This document shows, in pieces, positions 25,394-33,666 of a stretch of DNA of 64,000 nucleotides. Numbering within the stretch: position 1 is the first letter of the stretch; each line of letters starts with the position of its first letter. This DNA comes from Planotetraspora sp. A-T 1434 (GTDB lineage Bacteria > Actinomycetota > Actinomycetes > Streptosporangiales > Streptosporangiaceae). A program made the position numbers and the translations under genes. The stretch covers positions 1 through 64,000 of the forward strand of contig NZ_JAOEGB010000015.1 of the NCBI RefSeq assembly GCF_025420585.1, written 5' to 3'. Under the pieces are notes generated by a model. The model did no database searches. It was not told the DNA's origin and saw only the letters and a program-made list of their open reading frames with translations.

Positions 25394-26665
25394 GTGACTG
25401 ACCTGCCAGGTCGCGAAAACGACCCCAACGAGAATCCGTTCGCCATGTTCGGCAGCCCGGAGCAGATAGCCGCGGCCATGCGGCAGTTCGCGGACATGCT
25501 GTCCGCCTCACCGGACGCCGGACCCGTCAACTGGGACATGGCGAAGAACATCGCCCGGCACGCCGTGGTCGCCGAGGGCGACCCGAGCGTCATGGAGGGC
25601 GAGCGACGCCAGATCGTCGAGGCGCTCAACCTCGCCGATCTGTGGCTGAACGAGGTGACGACGCTCCCGAGCGGCGTGGTGAACCCGCAGGCGTGGAGCC
25701 GGTCGGAGTGGATCGAGAAGACTGTCCCGGTCTGGAAACAGCTGTGCGACCCGGTCGCCAACCAGATGGTCGAGACCATGGGCGGCACGCTGGGCGCGGC
25801 CGGGCTGCCGCCCGAGGCGCAGGCCATGGCCGGGCCGCTCATGGGCATGCTGAAGCAGATGGGCGGCATGATGGTCGGCCAGCAGATCGGCCAGGCGATC
25901 GGCACGCTCGCGCGGGAGGTGGTCGGCTCCTCCGACATCGGCCTGCCGCTCTCCGACACGGCCGCGCTGCTGCCCGGCGGGATCGCCACGTTCAGCGAGG
26001 GCCTGGAGACGCCGTCCGAGGAGATCAGGCTCTACCTGGCTCTGCGCGAGGCGGCGCACCACCGGCTGTTCCAGCACGTCCCGTGGCTGCGGGCGCACCT
26101 GCTCGGCGCCGTGGAGGAGTACGCCAGGGGAATCACCGTGGACGTGTCCGCCCTGGAGGAGAAGCTCCAGGGGCTCGACCTGAGCAACCCGGCGCAGATC
26201 CAGGAGGTCCTCGGCGGGGGCGAGTTGCTCAAGCCCGAGGAGACCGAGCAGCAGAGGGCCGCGCTGAGCCGTCTGGAGACCGCGCTCGCGCTGGTCGAGG
26301 GCTGGGTCGCGACGGTGGTCGACTCGGCCGCAGACGGCAAGCTGCCGTCCTCCGCCGCCCTGGCCGAGACCGTACGGCGCCGCCGCGCGACGGGGGGCCC
26401 CGCGGAGCGGACCTTCGCCACGCTGGTCGGCCTGGAGTTGCGCCCAAGGAGGCTCCGCGAGGCCGCCGCGCTGTGGAAGGCGCTGGGCGACGAGCGCGGG
26501 ATCGACGGCAGGGACGCCGTATGGAACCACCCCGACCTGATGCCGACGGCGGACGACCTCGACCACCCCGAATCGTTCGTCAAGGGCGAGGCCGAGCTGG
26601 ACCTGTCCGCGCTTGAGGAGCCCAAGGACGACACGGGCGACCAGGGCCCCAGCGAGACGACCTAA
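25394..26665 (+). CDS. Zinc-dependent metalloprotease-like protein (DUF2342)
   Basis: This 423-residue protein belongs to DUF2342, annotated in actinobacteria as a zinc-dependent metalloprotease and linked to F420 genes. Family features are the Met- and Gly-rich segment GPLMGMLKQMGGMM near residue 155 and REAAHHRLFQH near 217, which replaces a classical HExxH. GTG 25394 has GAGG seven bases upstream. A run of 19 cytosines follows its TAA stop directly. It corresponds to Rv3195 in the mycobacterial order. No activity is proven from sequence. Confidence 0.88.
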   Translation: MTDLPGRENDPNENPFAMFGSPEQIAAAMRQFADMLSASPDAGPVNWDMAKNIARHAVVAEGDPSVMEGERRQIVEALNLADLWLNEVTTLPSGVVNPQAWSRSEWIEKTVPVWKQLCDPVANQMVETMGGTLGAAGLPPEAQAMAGPLMGMLKQMGGMMVGQQIGQAIGTLAREVVGSSDIGLPLSDTAALLPGGIATFSEGLETPSEEIRLYLALREAAHHRLFQHVPWLRAHLLGAVEEYARGITVDVSALEEKLQGLDLSNPAQIQEVLGGGELLKPEETEQQRAALSRLETALALVEGWVATVVDSAADGKLPSSAALAETVRRRRATGGPAERTFATLVGLELRPRRLREAAALWKALGDERGIDGRDAVWNHPDLMPTADDLDHPESFVKGEAELDLSALEEPKDDTGDQGPSETT

Positions 26666-26684
26666 CCCCCCCCCCCCCCCCCCC
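26666..26684. repeat. Homopolymer of 19 cytosines
   Basis: The run begins at the base after the TAA stop of the DUF2342 gene. Such long C tracts are rare in genomes and prone to slippage in replication and sequencing, so its exact length is uncertain. Confidence 0.85.
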
Positions 26685-26700
26685 GGCCCACCCCTTGGGG

Positions 26701-26940
26701 GTGATCATGCACAAGTTCCCGCATGCCGCGCCCGACATGCGCCCCGCCGTTTCGTGATCATGCACGGGTTCCCGCATTCTGGGTTGACGTGGGGATTTGC
26801 GGTTCGTGATCTGACACTGCGGCAATGCATGATCACGGATGACATCCGTACAGGTCAGGGGCAGGTACGGGAAAGCGTGCATGATCACGCGCGGGAGGCG
26901 GCAGGACAAGGGACCACTGCGGGAATGTGAGCATGATCAC
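26701..26940. repeat. Mirror-symmetric array of six degenerate intergenic repeat elements
   Basis: Elements with core GTGATCATGCAC, usually followed after two or three bases by TTCCCGC, start on the plus strand at 26701, 26754 and 26806 (the last is degenerate). On the minus strand they begin at 26836, 26888 and 26940. Spacing is 52-53 bp throughout and the whole array is symmetric about position 26821. The sequence between the cores is not conserved. It fills the gap between the DUF2342 and NUDIX genes. A related group lies at 42833-42955. Confidence 0.85.
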
Positions 26941-26967
26941 GGCCGATGGTGGGGGTAGGCTGCCGCG

Positions 26968-27513
26968 GTGAGCCTGCATCGTGACGCGCAAGCCGTGCTG
27001 ACCGGGTGGTCGGCGCCCACGGCCGAGGAGGAGCTGCTCCGCAAGGAGTTCCTGGACCACCTGCACGCGCATGACGACGCCATGTGGCGCGCATGCGTGC
27101 CGGGCCACCTGACGGCGACGACGGCCGTGCTCTCCCACGATGGCGCGCGGGTGCTGCTGACCCTGCATCCCAAGGCGGGCATGTGGCTCCCGATGGGCGG
27201 CCACTGCGAGAGTGACGATCTCTCGCTCTCCCGGGCCGCGCTGCGCGAGGCGACGGAGGAGTCCGGCATCCCAGGTCTCGTGCTGCTGGACGGTCCGCTC
27301 GCGCTGGACCGGCACCAGGTCTGGTGTCACCCTCCGCACAGCTGGCACCTCGACGTCGAGTACGGCGCGGTCGCCCCGGCCGGAGCCGAGGCCGTGATCA
27401 GCGAGGAGTCGCTCGACCTGCGCTGGTTTCCCATCGAGGAGATCCCCGAGCTGAGCGACGAGGCGACCCGCCGGCTAGCCCGGCGAGCACGGGAACGCCT
27501 GCACGCCGGCTGA
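26968..27513 (+). CDS. NUDIX hydrolase
   Basis: This 181-residue protein has a NUDIX box around residues 76-98. It begins GGHCESDD and ends REATEESGI, with the catalytic REATEE core intact; the spacing before the core is one residue longer than the textbook motif, as in many actinobacterial members. The family hydrolyses nucleoside diphosphates linked to other groups. GTG 26968 follows the repeat array closely, so the array is in its promoter region. The substrate cannot be predicted. Confidence 0.88.
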   Translation: MSLHRDAQAVLTGWSAPTAEEELLRKEFLDHLHAHDDAMWRACVPGHLTATTAVLSHDGARVLLTLHPKAGMWLPMGGHCESDDLSLSRAALREATEESGIPGLVLLDGPLALDRHQVWCHPPHSWHLDVEYGAVAPAGAEAVISEESLDLRWFPIEEIPELSDEATRRLARRARERLHAG

Positions 27514-27623
27514 CCGCCGAGGGCGCCCGGCCCAATGTCACCGTACGGCCGGGCCGGGGCCTGCACATGATCTGCACACGTGTCTTACGTCCCCTTTCAT
27601 CTTCGCCGGTTAGGGTCGGCCCC

Positions 27624-28607
27624 ATGACGAAGGTCGACGTAGGCGGGGTGGTCGCGGCTCCTCGGCGGCGGCGTCGGCGGGTGCCCGCCGCGCTCGCGTG
27701 GGTGGCCGTGACACCGTTCGTGGTGTGGGCCGTGGCACGGCTGGCGGGGCTCGACCGCTGGCCGGTCATCGTCGAGTTGATGACCGGCACCCCCTACGTC
27801 GCGGCAGCCTCACTGGGTGCGGTGCTGATCGCGGTGGCCTCTCGCAACCGGGCCGCCATCGCCGTGGCCGCGGTCACGTCCGTCCTCATGGCCTGCGTGG
27901 TGCTGCCACGGGCGCTCGGCTCCACGCCGACGCCCACCGGCCCGACGCTGAAGATCCTCACGAGCAACCTGCTCTTCGGGAGCGGCGACGCCCAGACCGT
28001 GGTGGACCTCGTGCGGCGCCTCGGTCCGGACGTCCTCACCACCCAGGAGCTCACTCCCGCCGAGGTCGAGGACCTGAAAGCGGCCGGTCTCGGCACGCTG
28101 CTGCCGTACGAGCACCTGGAGGCCGGTGAAGGCCCCTCCGGCAGCGGGATCTTCTCGCGCTACCCGCTGACCGAGCTGCCGGACTTCGCGCCCAGCGGGG
28201 GCCACAACATGCCGTCGGCCCGGTTGACCCTGCCGACCGGGCGGGTCGTCGAGATCGTCGATGTCCACACCCTCGCGCCTCTTGGCCCGGACGTCGCTAC
28301 CTGGCAGGCGGACCTCAAGTCGCTTCCCTCGCCGGCCACCGGCGTGATCCGGATCCTCGCGGGCGACTTCAACGCCAGCCTCGACCACTCCGCGCTGCGG
28401 GAGGTGCTCGCCCGGGGATACGTGGACGCCGCCGACGCGACCGGGACGGGCCTGAACACGACCTGGCCCGCCAACAGGCGGCTCCCTCCGTTGATCACCA
28501 TCGACCACGTGCTGTACGACCAGCGGGCGTCGGCCCTGAACACAAGCGTGCACGCCGTGCCCCGAACCGACCATCGCGCCCTGTTCGCCGAGCTCCGCCT
28601 GCCGTGA
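27624..28607 (+). CDS. Membrane-anchored endonuclease/exonuclease/phosphatase family protein
   Basis: This 327-residue protein has three N-terminal hydrophobic segments (about residues 22-95) and then an EEP-fold domain. Family residues seen are TSNLLFG near 115, TTQELTP near 140, the metal- and phosphate-binding GDFNASLDH near 250 and the terminal TDHRALFAEL. The domain should face outside. ATG 27624 is the first start that gives a complete membrane region; the longer frame from 27324 runs through the NUDIX gene. Probably a phosphodiesterase or phosphatase. Confidence 0.88.
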   Translation: MTKVDVGGVVAAPRRRRRRVPAALAWVAVTPFVVWAVARLAGLDRWPVIVELMTGTPYVAAASLGAVLIAVASRNRAAIAVAAVTSVLMACVVLPRALGSTPTPTGPTLKILTSNLLFGSGDAQTVVDLVRRLGPDVLTTQELTPAEVEDLKAAGLGTLLPYEHLEAGEGPSGSGIFSRYPLTELPDFAPSGGHNMPSARLTLPTGRVVEIVDVHTLAPLGPDVATWQADLKSLPSPATGVIRILAGDFNASLDHSALREVLARGYVDAADATGTGLNTTWPANRRLPPLITIDHVLYDQRASALNTSVHAVPRTDHRALFAELRLP

Positions 28608-28611
28608 AGCC

Positions 28612-29190
28612 CTAGCTGAGGAGCGCGCGGGTGTTGTCCCAGCCTTCGAGGCCGGGATCGAGGCGGGCGATGTCGGCCGGCTTCCTGAGGCGGTGCCAGC
28701 CGGGGCCGGTGGCGACCATGCGAGGCCCCGGGGCCTGACGGCGGAGCCGTACGACCAGGTCGGGCTCGTCGAAGCCGGGAACCGCCCAGTCCGGGAACGG
28801 CAGGCGCGCCGCGAGTGCCACCGCTCCCCCGCCTTCGGCCGGGCAGACGGTGATCTGGGCCCGGCCCAGCTCCCGGAAGAGCTTCCCGATCAGCAGGGGC
28901 GGCAGGTCCGGCGCGTCGCCGCTGATCACCACGCCCTCGGTTCCGTACGGCAGGGCCGCGAAAGCCTCGGAAGGGGAGCCGATGGACAGCACCGGCGTGC
29001 CGGGCCAGGCGATCGCGTCGAGCCCCGGCACTCCGGCGGACAGGATCACGGGCTCGACCAGCTCCAGTCCGGCGGCCATCTCGTAGGTGTCCTCCGCCAT
29101 GGCCATCAGGAACTCGGCGGGATCGACGCCCGGGGGCGCGGCGTCCGCCATCGAGGGCGTGACCAGGACCGCGGCGATCCGGGTCAACAC
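28612..29190 (-). CDS. DUF2064-like (GT-A fold) hypothetical protein
   Basis: This 192-residue protein resembles the DUF2064 group of nucleotidyl- or glycosyltransferase-like proteins. It has GVVISGDAPDLP near residue 90, corresponding to the metal-binding GSDCPGL motif, and a C-terminal DIARLDPGLEGWDNTRALL. The usual N-terminal AKAPVPGRVKTRL motif is missing, so activity is doubtful. GTG 29190 overlaps the stop of the metallopeptidase gene by seven bases and has GGAGG just upstream. Confidence 0.6.
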   Translation of the reverse strand: MLTRIAAVLVTPSMADAAPPGVDPAEFLMAMAEDTYEMAAGLELVEPVILSAGVPGLDAIAWPGTPVLSIGSPSEAFAALPYGTEGVVISGDAPDLPPLLIGKLFRELGRAQITVCPAEGGGAVALAARLPFPDWAVPGFDEPDLVVRLRRQAPGPRMVATGPGWHRLRKPADIARLDPGLEGWDNTRALLS

Positions 29191-29699
29191 TCCTCCGGGG
29201 AGCCGCTGGCCGCCATGGAGAAGCCCTCGAGGAAGCCTCTGGCGCGTTCCGCCCGCGGGTAGCGCTCGACCAGCGCCCAGAACCGCGGCCCATGACTCGG
29301 GACGAGCAAGTGGACCAGCTCATGCATGATCACGTAGTCTACGACCCAGGCGGGCATGCCCCGGAGCCGCGCGGAGAGCCTGATCGTTCCGTGGTCGGGC
29401 GTGCAGGAGCCCCACCTGTGGAGCTGGTTCTCGACCCAGCGCACGCTCGTGGGGGTGGCCCTGCCGTCCAGGTAGCGGTTCGACAGGTCCATCGCTCGAT
29501 CGAGCAGGTCGTCGTCGCTCGGGCGCCTCCGTTGCTCCTTGGCGGCAAGCCGATCGAGCATGCGGCGCACCCACTGCTCCTCGTCGGTCGAGCTGAGACC
29601 GGCAGGGAGCAGCACGATGGTTTTGTCGCCATCGCGGTACGCGGAAACGGTTCGCCGCCGACGTGCGCTCCGACGAACCTCGACTGTCTCGGGGGGCAC
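29184..29699 (-). CDS. YgjP-like (DUF45) zinc metallopeptidase
   Basis: This 171-residue protein is of the YgjP/WLM-like M48 group. Key motifs are HRWGSCTPDHGTIRLS near residue 95, the zinc motif HELVH near 128 and the third ligand in SHGPRFW about ten residues on. GTG 29699 is the best start I can see but has no clear ribosome binding site, so it may be leaderless. It is divergent from the ThiF-like gene. The function is unknown; SprT-like DNA-protein crosslink proteases have a related fold. Confidence 0.8.
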   Translation of the reverse strand: MPPETVEVRRSARRRRTVSAYRDGDKTIVLLPAGLSSTDEEQWVRRMLDRLAAKEQRRRPSDDDLLDRAMDLSNRYLDGRATPTSVRWVENQLHRWGSCTPDHGTIRLSARLRGMPAWVVDYVIMHELVHLLVPSHGPRFWALVERYPRAERARGFLEGFSMAASGSPEEC

Positions 29700-29836
29700 A
29701 TATGAAAGGTAGCCGACACGCGCGGATTTCCACAGGGGGTGGAACACGTTCTCCCTGGTCAATCGTGCAAACGCAACCTTGCGGGCATGGAAACTCCGCC
29801 GTCCCTCACGTTCAGCAGCCCCCCTCACCCCGGTAA

Positions 29837-29845
29837 TTATCCACA
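29837..29845 (+). other. Single consensus DnaA box
   Basis: The nine bases TTATCCACA match the classical DnaA box in the divergent gap between the metallopeptidase and ThiF-like genes. A weaker TTTCCACAG lies about 110 bases upstream. Two isolated boxes do not make an origin; this may be a titration or regulatory site, or chance. Confidence 0.3.
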
Positions 29846-29898
29846 GCCCCCGGGATTCGGGCCCGCATGGGTGGCAAGTGTGCCAAGGTCTGGCGGCT

Positions 29899-30963
29899 AT
29901 GAGACCACGCCTGAAGCCGGTCCTGCGCCGCGTCGAGCGGGACGGCCACACCCTCCAGTTCGGCGTCCACCCCCACCGCGCCGTGGTGCTGACCGATCTG
30001 GAGCCGGCCGTACGCCGGCTGATCGACAGCCTGGACGGCACCCGCACCCTGGAGCAGGCCGTGGCCGAGAGCGATCTCGACGATGCGGCGGCACGTGAGG
30101 TGATCGCCCTTCTCGCGGCGCGCGGCGTGATCGACGACGCGACGGTCCGGCCTCGGCCGCTCGCGAGCCTCACCATGGCGGAACGGGAACGGCTCCGCCC
30201 CGACCTGGACAGGCTCTCGCTGACCTCGGCGGACGGTGGCATGGGGGCGCTGGAGCGCAGGAGGGCCGCCCGGGTCCGGATCTACGGCGCGGGCCGGGTG
30301 GGCGCCCAGGTCGCCGTCCTGCTGGCCGCCTCGGGCGTCGGCCACGTCTGCGTGGTGGATCCCGGCGAGGCCCGGCCGGAGGACGTGGTGCCGGGCGGAC
30401 TCGGCTACGCGGATGTGGGGGCGGCCCGTGAGGAGGGGGCGGTCGCCGCCGCCCGCGTGATCGCGCCCAGTGTCAACGCCTGGACGGGCCGGACGGCGTC
30501 ACGGCTCAGCGACGGCGCGTCCCGGCCCGATCTGGTGATCATCGCTCCTGTGGGCCCGCTCGACTCCGTGCTCGTCCACGAGATCGGCACGGAGCGGATC
30601 CCGCATCTGCTGGCGACGGCCTTCGAGGGCTGCGGCTCCGTCGGCCCCCTCGTGATCCCTGGCACCACGCCCTGTCTGCACTGTCTGGATCTCACCCGGC
30701 GGGATCGCGACCCCTCCTGGCCGGCCGTCAGCGCCCGGCTCGGCGGCTACCCGGTGGGGGAGATCGCCTGCGACACGACACTGTCTTCGCTGGTGGCGGC
30801 TCAGACGGCCGGACACACGCTGACCTACCTCGACGGCGGGGATGTGACGAACGGCACACTCGACCTGATGCCCGACTGGCGTTGGCGTCACCGCTCCTGG
30901 GAGCGTCATCCGCACTGTCCTTGTAGTCGAAACGACCTGACTTCGCTAACAATGGTCACGTGA
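29899..30963 (+). CDS. ThiF/E1-like adenylyltransferase family protein
   Basis: This 354-residue protein has an N-terminal winged-helix-like region (about residues 1-110). A Rossmann ThiF/E1-like domain follows, with IYGAGRVGAQVAVLLAASGV near 133, and cysteine pairs CLHC near 260 and CPC near the end that can bind zinc. Such proteins adenylate a C-terminal glycine or resemble peptide-modification enzymes; the target here is unknown. ATG 29899 has AAGG upstream. Its TGA overlaps the ABC1 kinase start by GTGA. Confidence 0.8.
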   Translation: MRPRLKPVLRRVERDGHTLQFGVHPHRAVVLTDLEPAVRRLIDSLDGTRTLEQAVAESDLDDAAAREVIALLAARGVIDDATVRPRPLASLTMAERERLRPDLDRLSLTSADGGMGALERRRAARVRIYGAGRVGAQVAVLLAASGVGHVCVVDPGEARPEDVVPGGLGYADVGAAREEGAVAAARVIAPSVNAWTGRTASRLSDGASRPDLVIIAPVGPLDSVLVHEIGTERIPHLLATAFEGCGSVGPLVIPGTTPCLHCLDLTRRDRDPSWPAVSARLGGYPVGEIACDTTLSSLVAAQTAGHTLTYLDGGDVTNGTLDLMPDWRWRHRSWERHPHCPCSRNDLTSLTMVT

Positions 30964-32303
30964 GCGACCTTCCCCATCGTGCGGTGACCCGTTCGGCCAA
31001 GCTGGCCACGCTCCCCCTCGGGTTCGCCGGCCGTACCGCACTTGGCCTGGGAAGACGGCTCGGCGGCGCGTCCGCGGAGATCGTCGCGCAGGAGATACAG
31101 CAGCGCACCGCCGAGCAGATCTTCAAGGTCCTCGGCGAGCTGAAGGGCGGGGCGATGAAGCTCGGCCAGGCGCTGTCCATCTTCGAGGCGGCCCTTCCGC
31201 CCGAGATCGCGGGGCCGTACCGGGCGACACTGACCAAGCTTCAGGACGCCGCGCCCCCGCTCCCGGCGGCCGCCGTCCACAGGGTCCTCGCCGAGCAACT
31301 CGGCGAGGACTGGCGGGAGAACTTCGTCGAGTTCGCGGACAGGCCGACCGCGGCGGCCTCCATCGGGCAGGTCCACAGAGCGATCTGGCACGACGGACGC
31401 GTGGTGGCCGTGAAGATCCAGTACCCCGGCGCGGGCAAGGCGCTGATCTCGGACTTCAACCAGCTCTCCCGGCTGGGCAAGCTCTTCGGGGCGCTGCTGC
31501 CGGGACTGGACATCAAGCCGGTCCTGAACGAGCTGAAGGAGCGGGTGGCGGAGGAGCTCGACTACTTCAAGGAGGCCGAGGCCCAGCACGCCTTCGCACA
31601 GGAGTTCAGGAACGATCCAGACTTCTTCGTGCCCGATGTCATCGCGGCCAACGAGCAGGTCCTGGTCACGGAGTGGATGACGGGCACCCCGCTGTCAAAG
31701 ATCATCACCGACGGCACCAAGGAGGAGCGTGACCGGGCGGGCCTCCAGCTCGTCCGCTTTCTCTTCTGCTCCCCGGCCCGCGTGGGCCTGCTGCACGCCG
31801 ACCCCCACCCCGGCAACTTCCGGGTCATGGAGGACGGCCGGCTGGGCGTGCTGGACTTCGGGGCGGTCAACCGGCTGCCCGACGGCTATCCCCGCGTCTT
31901 CGGCACCCTGACCAGGATCTTCAACCAGGGAGACATGGAGACGGTCGTCCAGGGACTGCGCGCGGAAGGCTTCATCCGGCCGCACATCGAGGTCGACGTC
32001 GACGCGCTGCGCGGGTTCCTCGCCCCCTACGTCGAGCCCACCCGCGTGGAGGAGTTCACCTTCAGCCGGGACTGGCTGCGGCAGCAGGCGGCGACCGTCG
32101 CCGACCTCCGGCCGAACAACGTGGTCCGCCACCTGAACCTGCCCGCGTCGTACGTGCTGATCCATCGTGTCCACGCCGCCGGGGTCGGTGTGCTGTGCCA
32201 GCTCGGCGCCACCGCCCGGTTCCGCGACGAGGTCGTCCGCTGGGTCCCGGGCTTCGCGGACGACCCCGGCGACCCCGAGGACACCCCTCTCGCCGTTGCT
32301 TGA
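30960..32303 (+). CDS. ABC1/AarF (UbiB-like) atypical kinase
   Basis: This 447-residue protein belongs to the UbiB/ABC1 atypical kinases, which act in quinone or lipid homeostasis as ATPases. It contains the family KxGQ motif in MKLGQALS near residue 65, the lysine motif VAVKIQYPG near 148, LLHADPHPGNF near 278 and VLDFGAV near 298. It corresponds to Rv3197 in mycobacteria. It overlaps the ThiF-like gene and is followed closely by the coiled-coil gene. Confidence 0.92.
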   Translation: MSDLPHRAVTRSAKLATLPLGFAGRTALGLGRRLGGASAEIVAQEIQQRTAEQIFKVLGELKGGAMKLGQALSIFEAALPPEIAGPYRATLTKLQDAAPPLPAAAVHRVLAEQLGEDWRENFVEFADRPTAAASIGQVHRAIWHDGRVVAVKIQYPGAGKALISDFNQLSRLGKLFGALLPGLDIKPVLNELKERVAEELDYFKEAEAQHAFAQEFRNDPDFFVPDVIAANEQVLVTEWMTGTPLSKIITDGTKEERDRAGLQLVRFLFCSPARVGLLHADPHPGNFRVMEDGRLGVLDFGAVNRLPDGYPRVFGTLTRIFNQGDMETVVQGLRAEGFIRPHIEVDVDALRGFLAPYVEPTRVEEFTFSRDWLRQQAATVADLRPNNVVRHLNLPASYVLIHRVHAAGVGVLCQLGATARFRDEVVRWVPGFADDPGDPEDTPLAVA

Positions 32304-32356
32304 ACCCCTGTGGAAAACTTCATTGAGTGTTGGACCGATCCCGTAGAGTAACCATC

Positions 32357-32905
32357 ATGGTCACCCCCGAGGAGATCCACGCTCGCCAGGACCTGTGGAT
32401 CAACATGCTGCACCACTACGAAGAGAACACGGAGAACCACTTCGCCCGGATCGATCGGCAACACGAAGCGATCCGCGGCGACATTCGCGCACTCCGCGAC
32501 TCACAGGCCAGGACGGAGGGAGCCATCACATGCCTGGAAGGTAACGTGGCCGTCCTCCAGCACGACATGGCCCACCTCAAAGAGGACGTTGCCGTACTCC
32601 GGACGGACGTCAACCAACTCCAAACGGACGTCGCCGTACTCCGAACCGACGTCAACCAACTCCAAACGGACGTCGCCATACTCCGAACCGACGTCAACCA
32701 ACTCCAAACGGACGTCGCCATACTCCGAACCGACGTCAACGCCCTCCAAGCTGACGTCGCCATACTCCGAACCGACGTCAACGCCCTCCAAGCTGACGTC
32801 GCCGTACTCCGAACCGACGTCGCGACGCTCAAGGACGACATGAAGGATGTGAAGGCGGCGCTGTTCGAGGTGCTGCGGCGATTGCCGCCTCCGAGTCCTA
32901 ACTGA
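32357..32905 (+). CDS. Coiled-coil repeat protein
   Basis: This 182-residue protein is almost entirely a predicted coiled coil. From about residue 78 it consists of five copies of a 14-residue repeat (two heptads), such as AVLRTDVNQLQTDV, ending in a short Pro-rich tail. The DNA repeats are nearly identical, so the array has expanded recently. ATG 32357 is chosen over the TTG at 32327. There is no signal peptide or membrane helix. It probably makes an oligomeric rod; no function is known. A strong terminator follows. Confidence 0.75.
   Translation: MVTPEEIHARQDLWINMLHHYEENTENHFARIDRQHEAIRGDIRALRDSQARTEGAITCLEGNVAVLQHDMAHLKEDVAVLRTDVNQLQTDVAVLRTDVNQLQTDVAILRTDVNQLQTDVAILRTDVNALQADVAILRTDVNALQADVAVLRTDVATLKDDMKDVKAALFEVLRRLPPPSPN
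32591..32820 (+). repeat. 42-bp in-frame tandem repeat
   Basis: The word GACGTCAAC recurs exactly every 42 bases at 32606, 32648, 32690, 32732 and 32774, with a partial unit at 32816. The first three units encode NQLQTDV and the last two NALQADV, showing two sub-types. Reverse-strand open frames across it are a by-product of the repeat. Confidence 0.9.
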
Positions 32906-32931
32906 CGCGTGAGGCAGTGCCGTATGGGACA

Positions 32932-32962
32932 GAAAGGCCCGGGCCGATGGCCCGGGCCTTTC
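32932..32962. terminator. Strong hairpin terminator after the coiled-coil gene
   Basis: The perfect 14-bp arms GAAAGGCCCGGGCC and GGCCCGGGCCTTTC have a 3-base loop and are followed by TCAT. It separates the plus-strand operon from the minus-strand gene at 33066. Confidence 0.85.
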
Positions 32963-33065
32963 TCATGTGGGTCGTCTCCCACCCATGACTGCCGTCACAG
33001 GCGATTCACGCGGGTCCCGCCGATCCCTCGGCGGTCACCAAGTCACGAGGGTCACCAGGGTTTCG

Positions 33066-33248
33066 TCATACGCGCGAGAGCGCGTAGCGGAGGCGCTCGG
33101 AGGCGCGCTCGACCTGCCGGCGCGCTTTTCGCACGCTCCTGATCCGGCTGGCGAGTCGCTCCTGTTCCGCCTCTCGGTGGAGGTCCCGTATTCGCTCGTC
33201 GACCAGTTCATGATGCAGATACAGGGAGGTCGCCGGGGAGATGGTCAT
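33066..33248 (-). CDS. Small basic hypothetical protein
   Basis: This 60-residue protein is highly charged (many Arg and Glu) and helical, for example ASRIRSVRKARRQVERASER near residue 33. ATG 33248 has AAAGGA nine bases upstream. It follows whiB7 on the same strand with a 36-base gap and may be co-transcribed. No known family; the length and charge suggest a nucleic-acid or protein-binding accessory. Confidence 0.6.
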   Translation of the reverse strand: MTISPATSLYLHHELVDERIRDLHREAEQERLASRIRSVRKARRQVERASERLRYALSRV

Positions 33249-33284
33249 TGCAGGTGTCCTTTCACGGTGGTGCGTAAGCATGGG

Positions 33285-33548
33285 TCAGGCAGCGACGGGC
33301 GTCTTGCGGGGGCGTCCACGCGGACGCTTCCGGGGGACGACGGCCCCCCGCAGGATGAGCTCGCCGCCCCAGACGCCCCAGGGCTCCTCGCGCTCCAGCG
33401 CGCGGGCCAGGCAGGCCTTCTGGATCGGGCAGCCTCCGCAGAGCGCCTTGGCGAACTCCACGTCCTCCGGAGACTCGGCGAACCACAGGTCGGGCTCGGT
33501 ACGACAGGGGATTTCGGCTTCGATCAGGTCCATGACCGGGGCCGCCAT
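33285..33548 (-). CDS. whiB7: WhiB7-type Fe-S transcriptional regulator of antibiotic resistance
   Basis: This 87-residue Wbl protein has four cluster-binding cysteines: one near residue 13, then C-x2-C-x5-C (CGGCPIQKAC) near 33. It has the GVWGGE turn near 55 and a C-terminal AT-hook RGRPRK, which marks the WhiB7 subgroup. WhiB7 binds sigma-A and AT-rich DNA next to -35 elements and induces intrinsic resistance genes. ATG 33548 has GAGG eight bases upstream. The upstream frame stays open to 33743 but crosses the attenuator and is not coding. It sits between the ABC1 kinase and uvrD2, as in mycobacteria. Confidence 0.93.
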   Translation of the reverse strand: MAAPVMDLIEAEIPCRTEPDLWFAESPEDVEFAKALCGGCPIQKACLARALEREEPWGVWGGELILRGAVVPRKRPRGRPRKTPVAA

Positions 33549-33609
33549 CTGCGTCACCTCTTCGAATGGGTTTGGTCGGTTTGTCCTCGTGGTGGCGGAT
33601 TCGTGGCCG

Positions 33610-33650
33610 GAGAAACAAGAAGGCCGCGGATCCTGTGCGGATCCGCGGCC
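33610..33650 (-). terminator. Attenuator hairpin in the whiB7 leader
   Basis: Arms GGCCGCGGATCC and GGATCCGCGGCC enclose a 5-base loop. On the minus strand they are followed by TTCTTGTTTCTC, which gives a U-rich tail. It lies about 60 bases upstream of the whiB7 start, inside the leader. Attenuation of whiB7 by ribosome stalling on an upstream ORF is established in other actinobacteria. Confidence 0.8.
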
Positions 33651-33666
33651 TGGAGATGGAGACCGG

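Noticed and set aside
26701-26940. CRISPR array
   Set aside because: The conserved part is short and degenerate, half of the units are inverted, and no cas gene is present.
29320-29340. Another copy of the GTGATCATGCAY repeat
   Set aside because: Here it encodes VIMHEL of the metallopeptidase zinc motif and lacks the TTCCCGC part, so the match is a coincidence of coding.
29728-29845. Replication origin suggested by DnaA-box-like sequences
   Set aside because: There are only two sites, no AT-rich unwinding region, and no dnaA, dnaN or gidB genes nearby.
32416-32982. Minus-strand and shifted-frame ORFs over the coiled-coil gene
   Set aside because: The 42-bp repeat has no stops in several frames; the plus-strand frame alone has a sensible start, heptads and a terminator.
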